Source: Streptomyces sp. A012304 (GTDB taxonomy: Bacteria; Actinomycetota; Actinomycetes; Streptomycetales; Streptomycetaceae). Taken from it: a stretch of 64,000 nt of DNA. Location of the stretch: NCBI RefSeq assembly GCF_026008495.1, contig NZ_BQUN01000112.1, forward strand, positions 1 through 64,000, given 5' to 3'. A program made the translations under genes and the position numbers. How positions within the stretch are numbered: the first letter of the stretch is position 1; the number at the start of each line of letters is the position of its first letter. The notes beneath the pieces were generated by a model that ran no database searches, had not been told where the DNA came from, and worked only from the letters and a program-made list of their open reading frames with translations. Of the stretch, positions 57,675 to 64,000 are shown piece after piece.

Positions 57675-58496
57675 TCACAGAGTGACGAGGGTGGCGTCCG
57701 AAGGGAGCTGGAAATCCGATCCGCGAGCGAGGAAGTCCGCGACCAAAGCGGCCAGATCCTCGGCGCGGTCGCCCTGCACGTCGTGCGCCGCGTCGTGAAG
57801 AAGGACGAAGCTGCAGTCGGGCATGAGGCGGACGAAAGTGCGTCCGTTCTGGGGTGGTATGAAACCGTCCTTGTCGCCGAACACCACCAGCGTGCGAACG
57901 GAACTCTCAGGCAGGCGATCGGCGATCTTCTGCGAGTAGTCGGGGTCCGCCTGCGCGAGCCTGGAGATCAACGCGAACATCCGAGCCTGGGACTCGGGGG
58001 GACCCGGCTCGAAGACCGGTGGCCGCTCGGGGTGAACGCGAACCTTGCGCAGGGCTTCCTCGGGGGTGACGTCCACCTGTGAGGTGTCGGCACCTTCGCG
58101 GAAGGTGCCGGGTGCCTCGAGGACCAGTGAGGCCACCCGTTCCGGGTGATCGAGGGCGACGTTCAGGGCGATGTCGCCGCCGAGCGCGCTTCCGAGCAGG
58201 TGGAAGCTCTTCAGCCCGAGGTCCTGGGTCGCCTGGTAGACGGTGACGGCCAGGTCGGTGAGTGTCTGATCGCGGCCGTCGTCGGGCTCGTCGCCCCATC
58301 CGGGCAGCGCGAACAGGATGACGTCGTACGTCTCGGCGAGCCGGTCCAGCATGGGGGAGAAGCGGAAGCCCGCGGCGCTGTGGATGACGACGAGGGTGTC
58401 GCCCTCGCCGGCGCGGAAGTACCGGATGGTGTGGCCGTCGGCTTGGGCGACGCCTTCGGTGAAGGCGGCGCCGTACTGTGCGGATGCGGATGTCAT
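57675..58496 (-). CDS. alpha/beta-hydrolase-fold protein with Ala at the nucleophile position
   Basis: A 273-residue alpha/beta hydrolase fold protein: HSAAGFRFSPMLDRLAETYDV, LFALPGWGDEPDDG, then the elbow LLGSALGGDIAL. In the G-x-Nu-x-G elbow the nucleophile is Ala104 instead of Ser; the residue before it is Ser103. The Asp (FGDKDGFIPP) and His (HDAAHDVQGD) of the triad remain. It may therefore be inactive, act as a binder, or use another mechanism. It is the last gene of the leftward homogentisate operon. Confidence 0.85.
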   Translation of the reverse strand: MTSASAQYGAAFTEGVAQADGHTIRYFRAGEGDTLVVIHSAAGFRFSPMLDRLAETYDVILFALPGWGDEPDDGRDQTLTDLAVTVYQATQDLGLKSFHLLGSALGGDIALNVALDHPERVASLVLEAPGTFREGADTSQVDVTPEEALRKVRVHPERPPVFEPGPPESQARMFALISRLAQADPDYSQKIADRLPESSVRTLVVFGDKDGFIPPQNGRTFVRLMPDCSFVLLHDAAHDVQGDRAEDLAALVADFLARGSDFQLPSDATLVTL

Positions 58497-58553
58497 GGGC
58501 CAACTTTCGAGGACGAGTTCCGTGGAATGGGTGGCCCCAGAGGGGCAGAGGGG

Positions 58554-58586
58554 CTTCCGGCCCGCCAGGCAGACGTGGGCCGGAAG
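58554..58586 (-). terminator. intra-operon hairpin after hmgA
   Basis: CTTCCGGCCC (58554-58563) and GGGCCGGAAG (58577-58586) are perfect 10-bp arms with a 13-base loop, between the hmgA stop and the hydrolase start. There is no T-run; it may limit read-through. Confidence 0.55.
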
Positions 58587-58604
58587 ACGTGTCGTACGGC
58601 GGTG

Positions 58605-59942
58605 TCAGCCCTGGAAGTGGCGCTCGATGCCGTTCCAGACCCCGTCGTAGTCCTCCTGAAGCGTCGGCAGGGTGAGGGCCGCGGCGGTCGGGATGACGGG
58701 CAGTCGGGTCTCGAACAGGAACGTGAGACCGTTGTCGATCTTGCGTGGCTCGAGCTCCGTCGTGCTGGCGGTCTCGTAGGTCTCGCGGTCGGGGCCGTGC
58801 GAGGCGAAGCAGTTGTGCAGGCTGGCGCCGCCCGGGAGGAAGCCTTCGGCCTTCGCGTCGTAGGTGCCGTGCACGAGCCCCACGAACTCGCTCATGACGT
58901 TGCGGTGGAACCACGGCGGACGGAAGGTGTTCTCGGCGACGAGCCAGCGGTCCGGGAAGATCGCGAAGTCGGCGTTCGCCGTACCGGGGATACCGCTGGG
59001 CGAGGTCAGCACGGTGTAGATCGACGGGTCCGGATGGTCGAACGAGATCGTGCCGATCACCATGAAGTTGCTCAGGTCGTACTTGTAGGGCGCGAGGCTG
59101 CCGTGCCAGCCGACGACGTCGAGCGGGGAGTGGTCGTAGTCGGCGACCCACAGGTTGCCGAGGTACTTGTTGAAGACCCGCACCTCCTCGTCCCGGTCCT
59201 CGAAGGCCGCCGTCGGGTACCGGAAGTCCCGGTGGTTGGCCAGGCCGTTGGCACCGATCGGGCCGAGCTCGGGCAGCCTGAAGATCTGGCCGTAGTTCTC
59301 CAGGACGTACCCACGAGCCACACCGTCGGGCAGCTCCACCTTGAAGCGGAGGCCGCGCGGGAGGACGAGGATCTCGCCGGGGGAGACGGCGAGGACGCCG
59401 AGTTCCGTGGCGACGCGCAGACCGCCCTGCTGCGGGACGATGAGCATCTCGCCGTCGCTGTTGACGAAGTACTCGCGGTCCATCGACCGGGCCGCGGCGT
59501 ACATGTGGATGGCGACGCCCGACTGCGCGCGCACATCGCCGTTGCCGCCGAGGGTGAACAGCGACTCGACGAACGTCTTCGGCTCGGCCGGGAACTCGTA
59601 GGGATCCCAGCGCAGGCGATTGGGGGAAGGGGCGGCGTTCGCGATCGGGCTCGCGGTCAGGCCGCCGGCGTCGACCTGGCGGAACGGGGAGTGCTTGGCG
59701 GAGGGCCGGATGCGGTAGACCCAGGTACGCAGGTTGTCCTGGCGCGGTGCCGTGAACGCGGTGCCGCTCAGCTGCTCGGCGTAGAGGCCCAGCGGTGCCT
59801 TCTGCGGGCTGTTGCGGCCCTGCGGAAGGGCCCCTGGGACGGCTTCGGTGACGTGCTGGTTGCCGAAACCCGAGAGATACGCGAGGTCGCGGGTGGACGC
59901 CGGTCCGCTCATGTCGGTGAGTGATGTGTCAACAGTGGTCAT
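58605..59942 (-). CDS. hmgA: homogentisate 1,2-dioxygenase
   Basis: A 445-residue Fe(II) dioxygenase that opens homogentisate to maleylacetoacetate. It carries the family signatures: [26 protein letters not shown] (by key residues), [14 protein letters not shown], and the iron site with His and Glu in [14 protein letters not shown] and His in NCFASHGPD. The length equals that of authentic HmgA. It lies between thiolase and hydrolase genes on the minus strand, not beside maiA or fahA, so its use is tied to this island rather than ordinary tyrosine breakdown; a second copy elsewhere is possible. The preceding stop is 36 bases upstream. Confidence 0.95.
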   Translation of the reverse strand: MTTVDTSLTDMSGPASTRDLAYLSGFGNQHVTEAVPGALPQGRNSPQKAPLGLYAEQLSGTAFTAPRQDNLRTWVYRIRPSAKHSPFRQVDAGGLTASPIANAAPSPNRLRWDPYEFPAEPKTFVESLFTLGGNGDVRAQSGVAIHMYAAARSMDREYFVNSDGEMLIVPQQGGLRVATELGVLAVSPGEILVLPRGLRFKVELPDGVARGYVLENYGQIFRLPELGPIGANGLANHRDFRYPTAAFEDRDEEVRVFNKYLGNLWVADYDHSPLDVVGWHGSLAPYKYDLSNFMVIGTISFDHPDPSIYTVLTSPSGIPGTANADFAIFPDRWLVAENTFRPPWFHRNVMSEFVGLVHGTYDAKAEGFLPGGASLHNCFASHGPDRETYETASTTELEPRKIDNGLTFLFETRLPVIPTAAALTLPTLQEDYDGVWNGIERHFQG

Positions 59943-59977
59943 GATGCCTCCATGAGATGTGGGGGCCTGGGACGGCC

Positions 59978-61165
59978 TCAGGTCGACTCCAGGACGCTGA
60001 CGTAGTTGGCCACCGCGAGCCCGCCCATGTTGTGCACGGCGGCGCGACGGGCGCCCGGCAGCTGCATGTCACCGGCGGTGCCGGACAGTTGCATCGCGGC
60101 CATCACATGCTGGGAGACCCCGGTGGCGCCGACCGGGTGGCCCTTGCTCTTCAACCCGCCGGAGAGGTTCACCGGCAGGCTGCCGCCCCGGAAGACGGTG
60201 CCCTCGTCGAGAGCGGCACGGCCCTTCCCACGCGGTGCGATCCCGAGCACCTCGTACATCACCAGCTCGGCGATCGTGAAGCAGTCGTGCAGCTCGATCA
60301 GGTCGAGGTCACCGAGTTCCACGCCGGCCATGTCTTTCGCGCGGTTCCAGGCGGCGGCGCTGCCGGCGAACTCGACCGGGTCGCGTTTGCCGGCGGGCAG
60401 GAAGTCGTTCGCCTGGCCGAAGCCGATGAGCCGCACCGGGCTCTGGGCCGCGCTGCCGCTCGGCTCGGTCGCCAGGACGAGGGCGGCGGCGCCGTCGGAG
60501 ACCGGCGAGCAGTCGGTGCGCCGCAACGGACCGGCGACGACGGGGTTCTTGGGCGAGGTCGTGGCGCAGAACTCGGGGGTGAGCTCCTTGTGGAGGTGAG
60601 CCCACGGATTGGCCAGACCGTTGCGGTGGTTCTTCGCGGCGATCTGCCCCAGAACGTCGTCCAGGGCGCCGTAGCGCTGCTGGTAGGCCTTGGCGACGTT
60701 GGCGAACAGCCCGGCGAAACCGGTACGGGACTCCTGGCCGGCGAGTTCGTAGTCGGCCCCGAGCAGGGCGGCGCCGACCTGCTCCGCCGGGGCGTGGGAC
60801 ATCTTCTCGGCGCCGATCACCAGGACGGTCCGAGCGGTGCCGGCGAGCAGGGACCTGACGCCGCCGTGGACGGCGGCCGAGCCGGAGGCGCAGGCGTTCT
60901 CGACCCGGGTCGCGGGTACGCCGAACAGGTCGTCGGAGATCTGGAGGGCGAGGGAAGAGGCGAAAGCGAGGGGCCAGAGGCCCGAGTTGAACTGGCCGAA
61001 CCAGATCTCGTCGACGTCTCCGGCGTCGATGCCCGCGGAGACGATCGCGTCACGGGCGACGGCGACGACGAGGTCCTCGAGCGACTGGTCACGCAATGCG
61101 CCGAACCGCGTGTGACCCCAACCGGAGATGACGATGTCGGTTCCGAAGGTCTTGGCGAGAGTCAT
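59978..61165 (-). CDS. SCP-x-like thiolase
   Basis: A 395-residue thiolase-fold enzyme: [20 protein letters not shown], acyl Cys in [29 protein letters not shown], His in [14 protein letters not shown], and a C-terminal [18 protein letters not shown] with no second Cys, as in SCP-x/acetyl-CoA acetyltransferase-like types. ATG 61165 overlaps the subunit B stop. With the CoA-transferase pair it could cleave acetoacetyl-CoA or a longer 3-ketoacyl-CoA. Confidence 0.88.
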   Translation of the reverse strand: MTLAKTFGTDIVISGWGHTRFGALRDQSLEDLVVAVARDAIVSAGIDAGDVDEIWFGQFNSGLWPLAFASSLALQISDDLFGVPATRVENACASGSAAVHGGVRSLLAGTARTVLVIGAEKMSHAPAEQVGAALLGADYELAGQESRTGFAGLFANVAKAYQQRYGALDDVLGQIAAKNHRNGLANPWAHLHKELTPEFCATTSPKNPVVAGPLRRTDCSPVSDGAAALVLATEPSGSAAQSPVRLIGFGQANDFLPAGKRDPVEFAGSAAAWNRAKDMAGVELGDLDLIELHDCFTIAELVMYEVLGIAPRGKGRAALDEGTVFRGGSLPVNLSGGLKSKGHPVGATGVSQHVMAAMQLSGTAGDMQLPGARRAAVHNMGGLAVANYVSVLEST

Positions 61166-61818
61166 CAGGCAGCCGCCTCGTACGCGGAGCCGACGGTGAA
61201 CTCGGCCTCGGTGACATCGCGGAGGTCGTCGACCGTCACCCCGCGTGCGGTCCGGGCCAGCAGCAGGCCACCCTCGACGACGTCGAAGACGGCGAGGTCG
61301 GTGACGACACGATCGACGACGCCGACACCGGTCAGCGGGAGGGTGCACTCGCGGACGATCTTGGGGGATCCGTCCTTGGCGAGGTGCGTCGTCAGGACGA
61401 CCACGCGGCGAGCCCCGGCGACCAGATCCATGGCTCCGCCCATGCCCTTGACGACGGATCCCGGGATGCTCCAGTTGGCGAGGTCTCCGGAGCCCGACAC
61501 CTGCATGGCGCCCAGGATCGTGAGGTCGACGTGTCCGCCGCGGATCATCGCGAAGGAGGCGGCCGAGTCGAAGACGCTGCCGCCGGGCAGCACGGTGACG
61601 GTCTGCTTGCCCGCGTTGATCAGGTCGGCGTCCTCGTCCCCTTCGTAGGGGAACGGGCCCATGCCCAGCAGGCCGTTCTCGCTCTGGAGGGTGACCTTCA
61701 CACCGTCGGGGAGGTGGTTGGCGACCAGGGTGGGGATGCCGATGCCGAGGTTGACATAGGCGCCGTCTCTCAGTTCGGAGGCGGCGATGGCGGCCATCTC
61801 GTCACGCGACCATGCCAT
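61165..61818 (-). CDS. 3-oxoacid CoA-transferase subunit B
   Basis: A 217-residue beta subunit. The catalytic Glu47 is in [11 protein letters not shown], after [44 protein letters not shown] and [22 protein letters not shown] follow. Genomic coupling with homogentisate dioxygenase suggests use on acetoacetate (SCOT-like, from fumarylacetoacetate cleavage). It is paralogous to pcaJ at 37575. Confidence 0.88.
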   Translation of the reverse strand: MAWSRDEMAAIAASELRDGAYVNLGIGIPTLVANHLPDGVKVTLQSENGLLGMGPFPYEGDEDADLINAGKQTVTVLPGGSVFDSAASFAMIRGGHVDLTILGAMQVSGSGDLANWSIPGSVVKGMGGAMDLVAGARRVVVLTTHLAKDGSPKIVRECTLPLTGVGVVDRVVTDLAVFDVVEGGLLLARTARGVTVDDLRDVTEAEFTVGSAYEAAA

Positions 61819-61878
61819 GACAGCTCCTTTTCTTCATGTCCGCTTCCTCACGTCCTCTTCTTCATGGGCGCCACGTGC

Positions 61879-62592
61879 TCAGGCGGACGTCTCGGTCCGC
61901 TGCCGCGTGGTGCGCTGCTCGATGTGCTTGAACCGGCTCGACGTCCGTACGACGCGTTGGACGTAGATGCTCGGCGTGACGACGTGGTCGGGATGGATCT
62001 CGCCCTCGTCGACAACCTCGTCGACCTCGGCCACGGTGACCCGGCCGGCCGTGGCGACGACCGGGTTGAAGTTGCGGGCGGTGTAGCGGTAGACGAGGTT
62101 GCCGGTGGTGTCCGCGCGGTGGGCGCGCACCAGCGCGAGGTCGGCGACCAGGCCGCGTTCGAGCACGTACTCGACTCCGTCGAAGACCTCGGTCTTCTTG
62201 CCCTCCGCGACCTTGGTACCCACTCCCGTGCGGGTGTAGAAGGCGGGGATCCCGGCTCCGCCCGCCCGGAGCCGTTCGGCCAGGGTGCCCTGCGGGTTGA
62301 ATTCCACGTCGAGCACTCCGTCGAGGTACTGCTGCGCGAAGAGCTTGTTCTCGCCCACGTACGAGGCGATGACCTTGCTGACCTGGCCGCCCTCGATGAG
62401 GACGCCGAGGCCTATCCCGTCCACCCCCATGTTGTTGGAGATGACGGTGAGATCGCGGACGCCCGATGCGCGGACCGCCGCGATCAGGTCGTCGGGGATG
62501 CCGCTCAGGCCGAACCCGCCTACGGCCAGGGTCATCCCGTCGGACAGCAGATCGTGCAGCGCCTCGGTGGCGGTGGGGTGAATGACAGCCAT
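61879..62592 (-). CDS. 3-oxoacid CoA-transferase subunit A
   Basis: A 237-residue alpha subunit: MTLAVGGFGLSGIPDDLIAAV, LTVISNNMGVDGIGLGVLIEGG, DVEFNPQGTLAERLRAGGAGI, FYTRTGVGTKVAEGK and YRYTARNFNPVVATA. ATG 62592 has GAAAGGA six bases upstream; a GTG at 62607 would add five residues. It forms the enzyme with subunit B, 60 bases downstream. It is closer to SCOT alpha (YVGENKLF, FNPQGTLAERLRAGG) than the pcaI copy. Confidence 0.88.
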   Translation of the reverse strand: MAVIHPTATEALHDLLSDGMTLAVGGFGLSGIPDDLIAAVRASGVRDLTVISNNMGVDGIGLGVLIEGGQVSKVIASYVGENKLFAQQYLDGVLDVEFNPQGTLAERLRAGGAGIPAFYTRTGVGTKVAEGKKTEVFDGVEYVLERGLVADLALVRAHRADTTGNLVYRYTARNFNPVVATAGRVTVAEVDEVVDEGEIHPDHVVTPSIYVQRVVRTSSRFKHIEQRTTRQRTETSA

Positions 62593-62709
62593 GTCGGTTC
62601 CTTTCACGGCCGGTTCGTCGGCACAGCGGGTCGGGAACGGGGGAGTGGGGATCGGGAGACGCCCAAGGGGGCCGGGCGCGGTCGCGTGTCGACGCGGTGC
62701 GCGGAGCGC

Positions 62710-64000
62710 TCAGTGGCGCTCGGCGACCGGCTCGGAGGCGAGCACCTCTCCCCGCAGGCACAGCTCCTCCAGGAGTCCGAGGACCGTGCTGTGAGAGGTC
62801 GCCGTGCCGTAGACGTAACGGTCCGGCCGGACGACCGCCCACGAGATTCCCAGCCGGGAGGCCCAGTCCACGAGGGTGCCGTCGAGGTCGACCACGTCCG
62901 CCACCGCCGCGTCCCCGTTCCTGGTCGCCGTACGGCTGTTCCCGCGAGTGGTCGATCTCCTGACGACCACCTGTCGGGCCCCGAGTGCTCGGCACACGCT
63001 CTCCAGGAGGGGACCGGAGTCGTCGCCCGCGCCGGCCCCGGACTCGTCGTTCTCGATGCTCACGACGGCGAACCAGTCGCCCAGTACCTCGTCGAGGCGG
63101 ACCCGGTCACCGCTCGCGTCCCTCACCCACGGCTGAGGGAACTGGGCGCCGGCCGCCACGTTCGGCGGCGACGCGATCAGTCCAGCTGACAGCGGCGGTA
63201 TGACCTGCTGCCGAGTGGGGTCCGGACGCAGTCGGCGTTCCTCGCGGAGCCGGGTGTCCCGAGCCGAGGCGCGGTCGGGATCGAGCTCGCCGATGATCTT
63301 TCCGAACTCCTTGGCGAGCCCGACGACCTCGCCCACGTGCGGACGCATCTCGGCCTGGTAGGTGTCCAACACGTCTTCCGGCCAGCCGCGCTTGGCGACG
63401 GCGTCGAGTTTCCAGGCGAGTCCGGTCGCGTCCCGGATCCCGGCGCACATGCCCTGTCCGAGAAAGGGCGGCATCTGATGAGCCGCGTCACCGGCGAGCA
63501 GGATGCGTCCGCGTCGCCAGCTGTCGACGACGAGAGCGTGGAACCGGTAGACGGCGACCCGTGCGATCTCGAGAGCGTCGACATCGACGAAATGGGACAG
63601 GACCCTTCTCAGTACCGCGTGGTCTTTGAAGTCCTGCGGGTCTTCCGACGGGAGCACCTTGATCTCCCAGCGCCTGAGCGAGCCCGGTCCGATGATGAAG
63701 GTCCCCGGACGGGAGGGCTGGCAGTACTGCGTGGCCCTGGGCGGAAGCTCGGTGTCGGCGATCAGGTTGGCGTCGACGATCACCCACCACTCGTCGAAGT
63801 CGAGATCGGTGATCGTGGGTTCGACGAGTGAGCGGGTCCGGCTCCTCGCGCCGTCGCAGCCGACCAGGAACTCCGCCTCGACGTGTTCCGTCTCTCCGTC
63901 GCGCTCCAGGACGACCACGACGGAGTCCGTGTTCTCGGCCGCGTCGACGAGCGAGGTCCCCAGTCGTTGTTCGACGTTCCCGTAGCGCTCCAGCTCCCGC
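62710..64000 (-). CDS. MhpA-type FAD aromatic hydroxylase, cut by the window edge
   Basis: The C-terminal 430 or so residues of a class A flavoprotein monooxygenase; the frame is open to the right edge (RELERYGNVEQRLGT at the break), so the N-terminal GxGxxG FAD motif lies outside. Visible are FLVGCDGARSRTRSLV (the DG motif) and GRILLAGDAAHQMPPFLGQGMCAGIRDATGLAWKLD (the GD motif; by key residues), then a thioredoxin-like C-terminal domain ending in SEPVAERH. It matches the family of 3-(3-hydroxyphenyl)propionate hydroxylase. It should hydroxylate a phenolic acid to a diol and begins the homogentisate operon. Confidence 0.9.
   Translation of the reverse strand, partial: RELERYGNVEQRLGTSLVDAAENTDSVVVVLERDGETEHVEAEFLVGCDGARSRTRSLVEPTITDLDFDEWWVIVDANLIADTELPPRATQYCQPSRPGTFIIGPGSLRRWEIKVLPSEDPQDFKDHAVLRRVLSHFVDVDALEIARVAVYRFHALVVDSWRRGRILLAGDAAHQMPPFLGQGMCAGIRDATGLAWKLDAVAKRGWPEDVLDTYQAEMRPHVGEVVGLAKEFGKIIGELDPDRASARDTRLREERRLRPDPTRQQVIPPLSAGLIASPPNVAAGAQFPQPWVRDASGDRVRLDEVLGDWFAVVSIENDESGAGAGDDSGPLLESVCRALGARQVVVRRSTTRGNSRTATRNGDAAVADVVDLDGTLVDWASRLGISWAVVRPDRYVYGTATSHSTVLGLLEELCLRGEVLASEPVAERH

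Overview
The window is high-GC actinobacterial DNA, almost certainly from a Streptomyces chromosome. The evidence is heavy G/C third-position bias, ATGA/GTGA-coupled operons, rare TTA codons, an ABC sugar importer without its own ATPase, and secreted CBM13 glycanases. No rRNA, tRNA, CRISPR array or intact insertion sequence was seen.

Region 1 (1-14.5 kb) is the core of a contractile injection system (CIS, phage-tail-like). A divergent, edge-truncated gene precedes an operon for sheath, tube, a T4-type assembly chaperone, a 47-residue DUF6760 protein, a 1019-residue low-complexity protein with ten VQR-like motifs, a second tube protein, a LysM protein, a VgrG-like spike, a PAAR tip, gp25, baseplate J, tail protein I, and a zinc-ribbon/transmembrane/discoidin-like membrane protein. 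The AAA+ ATPase, tail terminator and tape measure usually found with such systems are not in the window and may lie to the left. A convergent ATPase-SARP regulator (14.7-17.4 kb) has a TTA codon at position 5, so it is probably bldA-dependent.

Region 2 (17.8-33.8 kb) is a LacI-controlled sugar locus. One arm carries a galactonate-type dehydratase, an SDR and the LacI regulator. The other carries a lipoprotein and two permeases, a KDPG/KDPGal aldolase, a KDG-type kinase, a lactonase and four glycosidases without signal peptides (GH51, GH43-like, GH127, GH27). Together they supply every step of a De Ley-Doudoroff-type sugar-acid route plus intracellular trimming of arabinose/galactose oligosaccharides.

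Region 3 (34-38.3 kb) holds a TetR regulator and a LysR regulator divergent from a beta-ketoadipate tail (thiolase and two CoA-transferase subunits). It ends at a strong bidirectional hairpin.

Region 4 (38.3-43.7 kb) is a secreted xylan-degradation set: a GH62 arabinofuranosidase (with a TTA codon), a GH10 xylanase and a feruloyl-esterase-like enzyme. All carry CBM13 ricin-type domains, and the first two flank an 890-bp intergenic region rich in palindromes.

Region 5 (43.7-46 kb) is scarred: a B3/B4-domain gene, two broken gene remnants, an XRE-cupin regulator with three phased operator-like repeats, and an acyl-CoA dehydrogenase tail.

Region 6 (46-64 kb) is an aromatic-type catabolic island. 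A GntR regulator with a possible leaderless start precedes a leftward operon (flavin reductase, 78-residue protein, FAH-family hydrolase, acyl-CoA ligase, SDR). It is followed by a rightward operon (isochorismatase-fold protein without its catalytic triad, bicupin, DUF3500, luciferase-like monooxygenase, quinone-oxidoreductase-like MDR, acyl-CoA-dehydrogenase-fold monooxygenase). A second leftward operon holds an MhpA-type hydroxylase cut by the right edge, CoA-transferase A and B, an SCP-x-like thiolase, homogentisate dioxygenase and an alpha/beta hydrolase whose nucleophile is alanine. The likely logic is hydroxylation of an unknown aromatic to a homogentisate-type diol, ring cleavage, hydrolysis, then CoA activation and thiolysis of the keto acid. 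The substrate is unknown; this island and the CIS proteins of unknown role are the most promising material for new biology.
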